Part shown: in pieces, positions 33,876 through 42,595 of the stretch
How positions within the stretch are numbered: position 1 is the first letter of the stretch
How the letters are laid out: each line of letters opens with the position of its first letter
Origin: Tsukamurella sputi
GTDB lineage: Bacteria > Actinomycetota > Actinomycetes > Mycobacteriales > Mycobacteriaceae
Direction of reading: 5' to 3'
Length of the DNA stretch: 64,000 nt
NCBI RefSeq assembly: GCF_007858445.1
Contig: NZ_VIGV01000009.1
Location: forward strand, 58,410-122,409
Program-made: the position numbers and the translations under genes
The notes under the pieces: model-generated
Told to the model about the DNA's origin: nothing
Database searches by the model: none
The model's input: the letters and a program-made list of their open reading frames with translations, nothing else

Positions 33876-35243
33876 ATGACCGCAGGACCGTCCGCCGCAC
33901 AGACCACCGAACCGCGCCTCGACCGGGGCTCGGTCCGGTGGTTCCAGGTGGGCTCCGTCGCGCTCATCTCCTTCCTGGCGTTCGAGGCGCTCGCCGTCGG
34001 GACGGTGCTGCCGAAGGCGGCGGAGCAGTTCAGCGCGACCGCGGAGTACTCGGTAGCCTTCGGCGCCGCCTTCGCGGCCATGATCGTGGCGATCGCCTGG
34101 GCGGGACCGTGGGTGGATCGGGGCGGCGTCCGGCCGCCGCTCGTGGTCGGCGGCATCCTGTTCGTCGCCGGGCTCGTGCTGGTCGGCTCGGCGCAGGGGA
34201 TGAACGTCCTCGCGCTGGGCCGCGCGGTGCAGGGGCTCGGCAGCGGGCTGCTCAGTGTGGTGCTGTACGCGATGGTGGGGCGGTTGATCCCCGCCGACGC
34301 GAGGCCGAAGATCTTCGCCGCCTTCTCCACCGCGTGGGTCGTCCCCTCGCTCGTGGGGCCCGCGATCGCCGGACTCACCGCCGATACCGTCGGCTGGAGG
34401 TGGGTCTTCCTCGGCATCGCGGTCCCCGCCCTCGGGGCGCTCGCGGCGACGCTGCGGGCCACCGTCGGGCTGGACGAGACCGGATTCGTCTCCGACGGTG
34501 CGCCGAACCGCACCGTTCTCGTGGCGGCGCTGGTCGCGGGCGCGTCGGCGGCCGTCGCGCAGTTCGCCGCGCCCCGCGGCGCGGGCTTCCTCCTCCTCAC
34601 CGCCGCCTGTCTGGTGGTGGCGATCGCCTCCACGCGCCGCATGCTGCCGGCCGGATCGCTCGTGGGGCGCAGCGGAATCCCGCGTCTGGTGCTGACCAAC
34701 CTGCTGATCTCGGGCACCTTCTTCGCGGCGGAGATCTACGTCCCGCTCTACCTGGTGCACATCGACGCGATGTCGCCCTTCGCCGCCGGATCGGTGATGA
34801 CCGGCGCCGCTCTGCTCTGGGCCGGTGCTGCACAGGTGCAGGCTCGGATCCCGGCGTCAGGACCGGCGCGTCGCCGGCTCCCCCTGATCGGGTCCTCCCT
34901 CGTGCTCGCCTCGCTCGTCGGCGTCGCGACCTCCTTCGCGGTGAACGCCCCGTGGCCGGTGATCTTCGCCGCGTGGGCGATCGGCGGTCTGGGCATGGGA
35001 CTGACCTATCCCACGTTGTCGGTCCTGGTCCTCGGTGCCAGCGCCGACGACGAGCAGGGCGCCAACTCCAGTGCCCTCAAGCTCGCGGACTCCGTGGGCA
35101 CCGCCCTCACCATCGCGTGCGCCGGCGCCGTCTTCGCCCAGGTACTCGCCTGGGGGCATGCGGGATTCGCAGTCACGATGCTGGTGCCGATCACCGCCGG
35201 CGTCCTGACGGTGCTCGTGGCATCCAGACTCAGGGACGCCTAG
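33876..35243 (+). CDS. MFS transporter
   Basis: 455 residues, 12 to 14 hydrophobic segments. Motif A equivalent GPWVDRGGVRPP follows helix 2 and GRAVQGLGSGLLS is the conserved helix 4 region of drug:H+ antiporters. Substrate cannot be told. It is divergent from the other MFS gene (86 bp between starts) and converges on the VOC gene with 13 bp between stops. Confidence 0.85.
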   Translation: MTAGPSAAQTTEPRLDRGSVRWFQVGSVALISFLAFEALAVGTVLPKAAEQFSATAEYSVAFGAAFAAMIVAIAWAGPWVDRGGVRPPLVVGGILFVAGLVLVGSAQGMNVLALGRAVQGLGSGLLSVVLYAMVGRLIPADARPKIFAAFSTAWVVPSLVGPAIAGLTADTVGWRWVFLGIAVPALGALAATLRATVGLDETGFVSDGAPNRTVLVAALVAGASAAVAQFAAPRGAGFLLLTAACLVVAIASTRRMLPAGSLVGRSGIPRLVLTNLLISGTFFAAEIYVPLYLVHIDAMSPFAAGSVMTGAALLWAGAAQVQARIPASGPARRRLPLIGSSLVLASLVGVATSFAVNAPWPVIFAAWAIGGLGMGLTYPTLSVLVLGASADDEQGANSSALKLADSVGTALTIACAGAVFAQVLAWGHAGFAVTMLVPITAGVLTVLVASRLRDA

Positions 35244-35256
35244 CTTCTGCGCGACG

Positions 35257-35622
35257 TCAGTCGACCGGCGAGACCCGCACGTGGTTGCCGTCCGGGTCGG
35301 CGATCACGAAGGTCCGACCGAAGACATCGTCGTGAATGTCCTCGACCACCCTGTGCCCCTTCGCTGTCCAGGTCGCATACAGATCGTCGATCGCCGCGGA
35401 CGAGCTTGGCACCATGAGACCTACCTCGGACAGGCGAGGGACCTCTGACGTCACGATGTCTCGACGCCGACTCCACAGAGCGAACAACACTCCTTCCGCG
35501 ACCTCGAACGCGACGTAGAAGGGCGAGACGAAGACCGGCTCGATGTCGAACAGCTCGGAGTAGAAGCGCGTCGACCGCTCGGCGTCGGTGACGTAGATCA
35601 GGAACAGGTTGGGTGCGCCCAT
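35257..35622 (-). CDS. VOC-superfamily (glyoxalase/bleomycin-resistance fold) protein
   Basis: 121 residues with paired beta-alpha-beta-beta-beta units: FLIYVTDAERSTRFYSELFD at the N-terminus and DPDGNHVRVSPVD at the end. The C-terminal glyoxalase Glu is replaced, and metal ligands are incomplete, so it is probably a binding or resistance protein rather than glyoxalase I. GAGAGGG precedes the ATG. Confidence 0.8.
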   Translation of the reverse strand: MGAPNLFLIYVTDAERSTRFYSELFDIEPVFVSPFYVAFEVAEGVLFALWSRRRDIVTSEVPRLSEVGLMVPSSSAAIDDLYATWTAKGHRVVEDIHDDVFGRTFVIADPDGNHVRVSPVD

Positions 35623-35713
35623 GGGATGCCCTCTCGTGTCGGGGATTCAGTGCGACCCCAACACTGGTAGTCAAAGGAGACATCTTGTGTCACCTTTGAT
35701 TGAGCCTCCCAAC

Positions 35714-36619
35714 TCAGGGGCGACTAGCTTCTGCTGCGGCGGCGCGGAGCAGGTGCATGGCCCGGCGCACCACGGGGTTCCGGCACTCGGAGTCCTTGAC
35801 GTAGGCGACGATGGTGCGCCGCGGCGCGGGGTTGCAGACGTCCACGGCGACGGTGCCGGGCGGCAGCTCGGTGGCGCCGAGCCGGGGCAGCACGGTGACG
35901 CCCACTCCCCGCGCGACGAAGCGCAGGGCCGACGGGTAGTCGGTGGTCTCGACGACGAATCGGGGCGTGAATCCCGCTGCGGCGCAGGCATCGAGTACGG
36001 CCTGGCGACAGGCGCCGCGCCGCACGTCGTTGTCGATCCACCGCTCGTGCTCCAGCTCGGCCATGTCGACCAGCTCGCGCCCGGCGAACTCGTGGTTCTC
36101 GGGCACCACGGCCACGTACGACTCCACCACGAGGTCCTCGTGCGAGAAGCCGGCGACCGCCGTGGTCTGGCCGTGCTCCTGCCGCACCGCGACGGCGAGA
36201 TCGGGCCGCCGGGCCGCGATCTCGGTGACCTCGTCCTCGATCCGCAGGCGCAGCCGGGTGTCCGGGAACTCCGCGCTCAGGGTCTGCACGACCGAGGGCA
36301 TCCAGTGCGTGCCCGCGGTGGCGAAGACGTTCATGGTGATCCGGTTAGCCTTGCCGGCCCGCAGATCGTCGACGGTGGCGCCGAGGTCGTTGAGGCTGCT
36401 GAGCACCCCGTCGGCCTCGGTCGCGAGCACCCGCCCCGCGGGGGTGAGCTCGACGCCCCGTCCGACCCGTTCCAGCAGCTTGAGTCCCGTCTCCCGCTGC
36501 AGGGCGGCGACGTGCTGCGAGACGGCCGACGGTGTGTAGCCGAGGCTGGCCGCGGCCGCGGCGACGGATCCCGTGGCCGCGACGGAGCGGAAGATCATGA
36601 GTCGGTGCGCGTCGAGCAT
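35714..36619 (-). CDS. LysR-family regulator
   Basis: 301 residues from ATG 36619 (GGAGGG 5 bases upstream; an ATG at 36631 lies within the operator and is less likely). N-terminal winged helix LMIFRSVAATGSVAAAAASLGYTPSAVSQ (about 6-34, in part) and an effector domain. Divergent from the EamA transporter gene, which is its likely target along with itself. Confidence 0.88.
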   Translation of the reverse strand: MLDAHRLMIFRSVAATGSVAAAAASLGYTPSAVSQHVAALQRETGLKLLERVGRGVELTPAGRVLATEADGVLSSLNDLGATVDDLRAGKANRITMNVFATAGTHWMPSVVQTLSAEFPDTRLRLRIEDEVTEIAARRPDLAVAVRQEHGQTTAVAGFSHEDLVVESYVAVVPENHEFAGRELVDMAELEHERWIDNDVRRGACRQAVLDACAAAGFTPRFVVETTDYPSALRFVARGVGVTVLPRLGATELPPGTVAVDVCNPAPRRTIVAYVKDSECRNPVVRRAMHLLRAAAAEASRP

Positions 36620-36628
36620 GGAGCCCTC

Positions 36629-36647
36629 CATTCAGTCTCACTGAATG
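36629..36647. promoter_or_regulatory. operator palindrome in lysR / eamA gap
   Basis: CATTCAGT-CTC-ACTGAATG, perfect 8-bp arms. TATCAT on the minus strand (36650-36645) overlaps it and would start transcription within it, fitting autoregulation by the LysR protein. Confidence 0.65.
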
Positions 36648-36702
36648 ATAATGCAGAAACATGCGCTTGTGCTTACGTCGACTCGATCGCACAGTGGGAG
36701 AC

Positions 36703-37671
36703 ATGACGAAACGACTCCCCGCTCTCGCCCTCGTGGCCGTGATGTTCGCGTGGGCCTCGGCCTTCGTGGTGATCCGCGGACTCGGCCCGCACGTCTCCCC
36801 CATCGCCATGGCCGAGGGCCGTCTGCTGGTGGGCGCGGCCGTGCTCGGCGTGATCTGGGGGATGAACGCGCTCTACAACGGCGGAGCTCATCTGCCGCGC
36901 GGGCGGACGCTCGCGCTCACCGTCGGCTACGGCGCACTCTGGTTCGCGCTGTACACCGTGCTGGTCAACGCCGCGGAACAGCACCTCGACGCGGGCACCA
37001 CCGCCCTGCTGGTGAACATCGCGCCGATCATCGTCGCGGTGCTGGCCGGGGCCTTCCTCCACGAGGGCTTCCCGCCGCTCCTGGTGGTGGGCATCGCGAT
37101 CAGCTTCGCCGGGGCGGCCGTCATCGCCTTCACCGGGGACGGCAGGCGCGACGGCGCCGGCGTCGCCCTGGCCGCCGCCGCGGCGCTGCTCTACGGCATC
37201 AGCGTGGTCGCGCAGAAGCTGGTGCTGCGCACCGTCGATCCGCTCACCGCGACCGCTCTGGGTGCGGGCGTCGGCGCGACCGTCCTGCTCCCGTGGGCAC
37301 CCCGGCTCTTCGACGAACTCGCGGCCGCGCCGATCGGCAGCACCGTCGGCGTGATCTACCTCGGCCTGGTCCCGACCGCCCTGGCCTTCCTCCTGTGGGC
37401 GTACGCGCTGGCGCACACCTCGGCGGGCGTCGCCGCGTCCTCGTCGTACGCCGTCCCGGCGCTGTCGATCCTGCTCAGCTGGATCTTCCTCTCCGAGACA
37501 CCCACCGCGTGGGGCCTGCTCGGCGGCGCACTGTGCCTGGTGGGCGTGGCCGTCGCGCGGATCCGCTTCAGCTCGTCCGGCCGACGTCCCGGCATAGGAT
37601 CGACGGCCACTGCTGCACGTCCTGAGGCGTCCGCGCGACCGACAGCGACGCCCGCGGGAGCGTCCTGCTGA
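36703..37671 (+). CDS. EamA/DMT-family transporter
   Basis: 322 residues with ten membrane helices in two EamA repeats (about 5-140 and 155-290). ATG at 36703 has GGGAG upstream; an in-frame ATG at 36661 precedes a non-conserved Arg-rich stretch. Probable exporter of a metabolite, regulated by the divergent LysR protein. The last 104 bases overlap the 3' end of the hydrolase gene on the other strand; those residues are Ala/Pro-rich and lie after the last helix. Confidence 0.85.
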   Translation: MTKRLPALALVAVMFAWASAFVVIRGLGPHVSPIAMAEGRLLVGAAVLGVIWGMNALYNGGAHLPRGRTLALTVGYGALWFALYTVLVNAAEQHLDAGTTALLVNIAPIIVAVLAGAFLHEGFPPLLVVGIAISFAGAAVIAFTGDGRRDGAGVALAAAAALLYGISVVAQKLVLRTVDPLTATALGAGVGATVLLPWAPRLFDELAAAPIGSTVGVIYLGLVPTALAFLLWAYALAHTSAGVAASSSYAVPALSILLSWIFLSETPTAWGLLGGALCLVGVAVARIRFSSSGRRPGIGSTATAARPEASARPTATPAGASC

Positions 37672-38347
37672 GCGTCTCCGCCGTGGAGACGGGGTGCGCC
37701 GGGTCATCGACCCACGCGAGCACCGTCACCGGGATGTCGACCCGCGCAAGCGCTTCGAGGTCGGGAAGGTCGCTCGCCGCGGCGCCGCGGAACAGGGACG
37801 GCAGCAGCTCGTCCGGGACGTCGGGCACCGTCGGAGGATGCCCGACAGTGGCCGGCGGCGGCACGGCCCCCTCCGCGGCGGTCAGGAAGGCCTCCAGCCC
37901 CTGCTCCTCGATGAGCGTTGCGGCGGCGCGGTATTCGTCGGCCTTGGCCACGCGCGTCTCCCACGCCGTCGGCGGCACCATGAGGGTGAGGCCGCTGAAG
38001 CGGTCCGGGTCGCGGACCGCGGCGTGCAGCAACGTTCCGGTGCCCATGGACGGGCCGACGCCGTGCACGCGCTCGCCGGGGAACCAGTGGTCGAGGAGGC
38101 GGAGGAGATCGTCGGCCAGGTTCGGCCAGCGGTAGTCCTCGGGAACCCGGCGCCCGGTGGAGGCGCCGTGCCCACGGGCGTCGTAGCGCAGCAGTCGGGT
38201 TCCGCTCAGGCCCCGTCCGAGATCGAGGTCCAGCACCCGGTCGCGCGCGCGGCTCGACGTGAGTCCGTGCAGCTGGACCACGGGCCGGCCGCCCTCGTCG
38301 CTGAACTCCGTCGCGAGGCGGGCGCCGGGCACATCGAAGCTGGTCAT
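37568..38347 (-). CDS. alpha/beta-hydrolase
   Basis: 259 residues. Oxyanion region QLHGLT (H27-G28) and nucleophile elbow VGPSMGTG with Ser100. The acid is probably in WVDDPAHPVS. The C-terminal part after it has no obvious catalytic His, since SLSVARTPQDVQQWPSIL stands where the His loop is expected. Start at 38347 is chosen because AGGTAGG precedes it and the fold begins there. Substrate unknown. Its 3' end overlaps the EamA gene antisense. Confidence 0.8.
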   Translation of the reverse strand: MTSFDVPGARLATEFSDEGGRPVVQLHGLTSSRARDRVLDLDLGRGLSGTRLLRYDARGHGASTGRRVPEDYRWPNLADDLLRLLDHWFPGERVHGVGPSMGTGTLLHAAVRDPDRFSGLTLMVPPTAWETRVAKADEYRAAATLIEEQGLEAFLTAAEGAVPPPATVGHPPTVPDVPDELLPSLFRGAAASDLPDLEALARVDIPVTVLAWVDDPAHPVSTAETLSRTLPRASLSVARTPQDVQQWPSILCRDVGRTS

Positions 38348-38386
38348 CCTACCTTCTCTCGCCGCGCGGAGGGTTCGTCGAAGGGC

Positions 38387-38392
38387 TAGGGT
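38387..38392 (+). promoter_or_regulatory. -10 box TAGGGT of condensation-GNAT gene
   Basis: TAGGGT ends 7 bases before ATG 38400; leaderless start predicted. Confidence 0.45.
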
Positions 38393-38399
38393 ACCGCCC

Positions 38400-40157
38400 A
38401 TGCGCCTGACCAACGTCGCCCACCTGCGCCTGCCCTTCGGCCGGCTGTACGGCTACGACGTCGCGGCGTCGGAGCCGGGCGCGGCGCTGCCGGTGTCCTT
38501 CGACCAGGCGCGGCACGTGGGCGGCGGGGACCGTCCGGGGTCGTGGATGGCACTGTCCTTCCGGCTCCCCGATCCGGTGCCCCGCGAGCAGCTCGCGGCG
38601 GCCTGGCTCGCGGTGATCGCGCGGCACGGCACACTGCGGACCGCGTTCCGCCCCGGCGCGGACGGACCGACCCTGCACGAGATCACGGTCGGACCCGGCG
38701 TGTGGGTCGAGCACCCGATCGGACCGGGACAGGCGGTCAACGACGCCCTGCGGGACGTGCTCGACGACGCCTGTTCCCCCTATCGCCTTCCCGCGCACCG
38801 GCTCTGCGTCCTGGAGACCGCCGCGGGACCGACGGTGATCGTGGCCGCCGATCACTCGCACACCGACATGTGGTCGATGCTCGTGATCGCGCGCGACCTG
38901 CTCGCCGCACTTGAGGACGTCCGGGCGGGACGAGCGCCCTCGACGGACGTCGTGCCCCCGTTCGTCGACCACACCCGAGCGCTGGCCGACCGACCCGGCG
39001 CGCCCGACGAGGTCCGGGACCGCTGGACCGAGATCATCACCGCCAGCGGCGGAGTCATGCCGCTCTTCCCCCTCCCCCTGGGCACTCCCGAGGCGCACCG
39101 GGAGCGGGTGGAGGTCAGGGACGTCTTCGGCACCGACGAGGTGGCCGCGTTCGCCTCCGCCGCCCGGGAGACGGGCGTCTCCACTCTGTCGGCGACGGTG
39201 GCGGCGTTGACCAGAGTGACGCTGGACCTCGCCGGTGCGCCGCTGCGGGCCGTGTTCCCGGTGCACAGCCGCTACGACGAGACCTGGCACGACTCGGTGG
39301 GATGGTTCATCACGAACTCGGTGCTGGATTCGCCGTCCGCGGAGCCCGCCGCGGCGGCAGAGGCGGTGAAGGAGGCGGTCCGACTCGGCTCGTGGCCGCT
39401 CGCGGACGTTCTCGAGCGGTGGGGCGGGATGCCGGAGGCCCCCGGCATGTTCGCGATCTCGTGGCTGGACCTGCGCCGGCTCCCCGTCCGCGTGGACGCG
39501 ACCCGGCTCGACGCGCAGTACGTCGGCGCGAGCATCCGCACCGACGGGGTGATGCTGTGGTTCATCCTCGACGAGGCCGGACTGCACCTGCGGTGCCGCT
39601 ATCCGGACACGCTCGAGGCGCGCGCGAACGTCGGGGCCTGGCTCGACGGTGTGGTCCGCGAACTGCAGGCCCGGGCCTCCGTCGGCGGGGTGCTGCGCGG
39701 CGTCGGCGGCACCTACCGGGTGGAGCGCGCGCGCCGCGACGACGTGCCCGCGATCGTCGCGCTGCTCGCCGATGACGAGCTCGGAGCGACCCGCGAGGTG
39801 GGCGACGCCGCGGAGTACGACAGCGCCTTCGAGCTGGTCACCCGCGACCGCGCCCAGTACCTCGCCGTGGTCCGCGACGAACTCGGCGGCATCGTGGGGA
39901 CCATGCATCTCACCGTCATCCCGGGCCTGTCGCGCGGCGGTTCGACGCGGCTGCAGATCGAAGGGGTCCGCGTGGCGCGGGACCACCGTTCGCGGGGCCT
40001 GGGCACCGCGATGATCGAGTGGGCGCACCACCACGGCCGCACCCATGGCGCTGTGCTCTCCCAGCTGACCACCGACGTCTCGCGCGAGCGGGCACGGGCC
40101 TTCTACACCCGTCTCGGGTATCGCTCCGAGCACGTGGGACTCAAGCGCACGCTGTAG
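38400..40157 (+). CDS. condensation-domain / GNAT acetyltransferase fusion
   Basis: 585 residues. N-terminal 430 residues have the fold signature of NRPS condensation and PapA-type acyltransferase domains: the active motif is D151-H152-S-H-T-D156-M-W, keeping the second His and the Asp of HHxxxDG but with Asp for the first His and Met for Gly. Residues about 438-585 are a GNAT domain with the acetyl-CoA loop RSRGLGTAMI (near 530) and the C-terminal FYTRLGYRSE. No carrier protein or adenylation gene is nearby. The protein may acylate a small molecule twice, or combine ester formation with N-acetylation; substrate unknown. Confidence 0.8.
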   Translation: MRLTNVAHLRLPFGRLYGYDVAASEPGAALPVSFDQARHVGGGDRPGSWMALSFRLPDPVPREQLAAAWLAVIARHGTLRTAFRPGADGPTLHEITVGPGVWVEHPIGPGQAVNDALRDVLDDACSPYRLPAHRLCVLETAAGPTVIVAADHSHTDMWSMLVIARDLLAALEDVRAGRAPSTDVVPPFVDHTRALADRPGAPDEVRDRWTEIITASGGVMPLFPLPLGTPEAHRERVEVRDVFGTDEVAAFASAARETGVSTLSATVAALTRVTLDLAGAPLRAVFPVHSRYDETWHDSVGWFITNSVLDSPSAEPAAAAEAVKEAVRLGSWPLADVLERWGGMPEAPGMFAISWLDLRRLPVRVDATRLDAQYVGASIRTDGVMLWFILDEAGLHLRCRYPDTLEARANVGAWLDGVVRELQARASVGGVLRGVGGTYRVERARRDDVPAIVALLADDELGATREVGDAAEYDSAFELVTRDRAQYLAVVRDELGGIVGTMHLTVIPGLSRGGSTRLQIEGVRVARDHRSRGLGTAMIEWAHHHGRTHGAVLSQLTTDVSRERARAFYTRLGYRSEHVGLKRTL

Positions 40158-40171
40158 ACCGCAACGAACAT

Positions 40172-40190
40172 GATGACAGTCGCTGTCATC
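40172..40190. promoter_or_regulatory. operator GATGACAG-n3-CTGTCATC
   Basis: Perfect 8-bp arms around TCG, followed by further TGTCATC half-sites to about 40227, before the NAD(P)-binding protein gene. The TetR-family gene two positions down is the likely reader. Confidence 0.65.
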
Positions 40191-40245
40191 GCGCGTACTG
40201 TCGGTGATGTCATCAACTGTCATCACTCTCTGGAGGGCAATCGTC

Positions 40246-41130
40246 ATGCGATTCTTCGTCACGGGCGCGTCCGGCTTCGTCGGCTCCGCAGTGGTCACCG
40301 AACTCCTCGGCGCCGGCCACCACGTCACCGGTCTGGTGCGATCCGATCGCGCGGCCGACACCGTTCGCGCGCTGGGCGCCGAACCCGTCCTCGGCACCAT
40401 CGAGCAGGCTCCGGTGCTGCGCTCGGCCGCCGCGTCCGCGGACGGGGTCATCCACCTCGCCTTCAACCACGACTTCTCACAGTTCACGGAATCGGCACGG
40501 GTCGAGGTCGCGGCGATCGAGGCGATCGGCGACGAGCTCGCCGGGTCCGGGCGGCCGCTGGTCATCGCCTCCGGCCTGCTCGGTCTCGCCAGCGGCCGCG
40601 CAGCGCTGGAGACCGACACCATGCCGCCGTCCCCGCGGGCAGCCGGGTTCGCCGCCGCACTCGCCCTCGCGGAGCGGGGCGTCCGGTCGTCCGTCGTCCG
40701 CCTGGCCCCGTCGGTGCACGACGACGTTCCCGCGGGCTTCGTCGGACGCCTCGCCGCGATCGCCCGCGACGCGGGGCGGTCCGGGTACGTCGGCGACGGC
40801 GCGCAGCGATGGCCCGCGGTGCACCGTCGCGACGCCGCGCGCCTCTTCCGGCTGGCCGCGGAGAACGGCGCCGCGGGATCGGTCTTCCACGCGGCGGGTG
40901 AGGACGTTCCGGTGGCGGACATCGCCGCCGCCGTCGGCCGGCTCATGAACGTTCCGACCGATGCCGTCGGGGGCGGCGATGCCGAGGCGCGGTTCGGTTT
41001 CCTCGCGCCGCTGCTCGCGCTCGACACCACGGCGTCGACTGAACGGACCCGTACTGCGCTGGGCTGGGAGCCCGAGGGCGCCGGCCTGGTCGACGACATC
41101 GCGCACTGGGACCCCGAGGCCGTTTCGTAG
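40246..41130 (+). CDS. NAD(P)-binding epimerase/SDR-like protein
   Basis: 294 residues with the extended-SDR nucleotide motif G7-A-S-G-F-V-G13 and later AGRSGYVGDGAQRWPAVHRRDAARLF typical of atypical SDR/NmrA reductases. The Tyr-x3-Lys catalytic pair is not visible, so it may be a redox sensor or an atypical oxidoreductase. GGAGGG precedes ATG 40246. Probably co-regulated with the TetR gene 9 bases downstream. Confidence 0.85.
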   Translation: MRFFVTGASGFVGSAVVTELLGAGHHVTGLVRSDRAADTVRALGAEPVLGTIEQAPVLRSAAASADGVIHLAFNHDFSQFTESARVEVAAIEAIGDELAGSGRPLVIASGLLGLASGRAALETDTMPPSPRAAGFAAALALAERGVRSSVVRLAPSVHDDVPAGFVGRLAAIARDAGRSGYVGDGAQRWPAVHRRDAARLFRLAAENGAAGSVFHAAGEDVPVADIAAAVGRLMNVPTDAVGGGDAEARFGFLAPLLALDTTASTERTRTALGWEPEGAGLVDDIAHWDPEAVS

Positions 41131-41133
41131 GCT
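41128..41133 (+). promoter_or_regulatory. -10 box TAGGCT of tetR gene
   Basis: TAGGCT ends 6 bases before ATG 41140 and overlaps the stop of the previous gene; leaderless start possible. Confidence 0.4.
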
Positions 41134-41139
41134 CGACGC

Positions 41140-41706
41140 ATGGCACGGTGGCAGCCGAACGCGCAGGAGCGGCTCGAGGAGGCGGCGTTCGCGCTGTTCG
41201 CCGAGCAGAGTTACGAAGCCACCACCGTCGCCCAGATCGCCGCGCGCGCCGGTCTCACCGAGCGCACCTTCTTCCGGCACTACGCCGACAAGAAGGAGGT
41301 CCTGTTCTGGGGGCAGCGACTCCTCGAGGAGGCGCTCGCCGCCCGGGTCGCCGAGGCCGCGCCGGACACCGCACCGATCGACGTGGTCGAGGCCGCGTTC
41401 CGCACGATGGCGCGACTGCTCGCCGGGCGCGGCGCCCTGCCGATCGAGCGCCAGCGGATCATCGACGCGACGCCCGCCCTGCGTGAGCGCGAACTGCACA
41501 AGATGGACTCCCTGGGCCGCGCCCTGGCCGCCGCGCTGAGCGGGCGGGGCGTGCCGCCCCGGGCGGCCCGCATCGTGGCCGGCGCGGGTGTCGCCGCCTT
41601 CACCGCGGCCTACGAGGAGTGGATCGCGGCGGAGGGCACCGTCGACCTGGAGGACCTGACCGGACGCGCCTTCGCCGACCTCCGGGACGGCGCGACCGGT
41701 CGGTGA
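41140..41706 (+). CDS. TetR-family repressor
   Basis: 188 residues. N-terminal HTH (about 10-55, TTVAQIAARAGLTERTFFRHYADK) and a helical ligand domain. Likely repressor of the preceding NAD(P)-binding protein through the palindrome at 40172-40190. Its stop codon directly abuts the converging ku stop. Confidence 0.9.
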   Translation: MARWQPNAQERLEEAAFALFAEQSYEATTVAQIAARAGLTERTFFRHYADKKEVLFWGQRLLEEALAARVAEAAPDTAPIDVVEAAFRTMARLLAGRGALPIERQRIIDATPALRERELHKMDSLGRALAAALSGRGVPPRAARIVAGAGVAAFTAAYEEWIAAEGTVDLEDLTGRAFADLRDGATGR

Positions 41707-42519
41707 TCAGCTCGCGGTGCGCTTGCGGGCGGGCCGCTCCGGCTGTGCCTCGCGATTCTTCACGGACGCCTTGAGCGCGGCCAGCAGGTCGGCGACCTCG
41801 TCGTCCTCGGTCTCCTCCTCGGGTGCCTCGGGGAAAGCGGTGCCGCCGGTGGCCTTCGCCTCGATGAGCTGGCGCAGCTGCACCTGGTAGTCGTCCTCGT
41901 ACTGCTCGGGGTCGAAGTCCGTGGCCATCGAGTCGATGAGGGAGGCGGCCATGGCCAGCTCCTGAGGGCGGATCTTCACGTCCTCGGTGAGGGCGGGGAA
42001 CTCGGGCGTGCGCACCTCGTCGGGCCACAGCAGGGTCTGCAGCACCATCACGTTGCCGACCACGCGGAGCGCGCAGAGCCGCGTGCGATTGCGCAGGGTG
42101 AACGTGCAGATCGCGAGTCGATCGGTCTCCTGCAGGGCCTGCCGGAGCAGCACGTAGGCCTTGGGCGACTTCGACGCGGGTTCTAGGAAGTAGGGCTTGT
42201 CGAACATGATCGGGTCGATGTCCTCGCGCGGCACGAACTCCGTCACGGCGATCTCCCGATGCTTCTCCACCGGCATCGACTTGATGTCCTCCTTGGACAG
42301 CACCACCGTGTCACCGCCCTCGGACTCGTAGGCGTTGGCGATGTTCGCGAATTCGATCTCCTCGTCGGTGCCCTCGCGCACGCGCTTGTACCGGATGCGG
42401 ACCCCGTCCTTCGAATCCACCTGGTGCGACTTCGCGTCATGACTCTCGACGGCCGAGTACACCTTCACGGGCACGTTCACGAGCCCGAACGACAGCTCAC
42501 CCGTCCATATCGCGCGCAT
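41707..42519 (-). CDS. ku: NHEJ end-binding protein Ku
   Basis: 270-residue bacterial Ku, homodimeric ring that binds DNA double-strand ends and recruits LigD. Starts MRAIWTGELSFGLVNVPVKVYSA, diagnostic (first 20 residues fully typical), with the beta-barrel/ring region to about 230 and a basic C-terminus ARKRTAS. An in-frame codon at 42660 would extend into the ligD promoter and is rejected. CACAAT (42531-42526) lies 6 bases before ATG. Divergent from ligD. Confidence 0.96.
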   Translation of the reverse strand: MRAIWTGELSFGLVNVPVKVYSAVESHDAKSHQVDSKDGVRIRYKRVREGTDEEIEFANIANAYESEGGDTVVLSKEDIKSMPVEKHREIAVTEFVPREDIDPIMFDKPYFLEPASKSPKAYVLLRQALQETDRLAICTFTLRNRTRLCALRVVGNVMVLQTLLWPDEVRTPEFPALTEDVKIRPQELAMAASLIDSMATDFDPEQYEDDYQVQLRQLIEAKATGGTAFPEAPEEETEDDEVADLLAALKASVKNREAQPERPARKRTAS

Positions 42520-42583
42520 GTGACCATTGTGACTGGTGAGAGACCAGATTGCGAGGGCTCCCGCCGACGGCCCGGTCTCCCGC

Positions 42584-42589
42584 GATAAT
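42584..42589 (+). promoter_or_regulatory. -10 box GATAAT of ligD
   Basis: GATAAT ends 6 bases before the GTG at 42596; no ribosome site, so the ligD mRNA is probably leaderless. With the ku box on the other strand the two NHEJ genes share a 76-bp divergent promoter. Confidence 0.5.
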
Positions 42590-42595
42590 GGGACC

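Noticed and set aside
36661-36702. Earlier in-frame ATG for the EamA transporter
   Set aside because: Adds a non-conserved Arg-rich stretch before the first helix, whereas 36703 has a GGGAG site.
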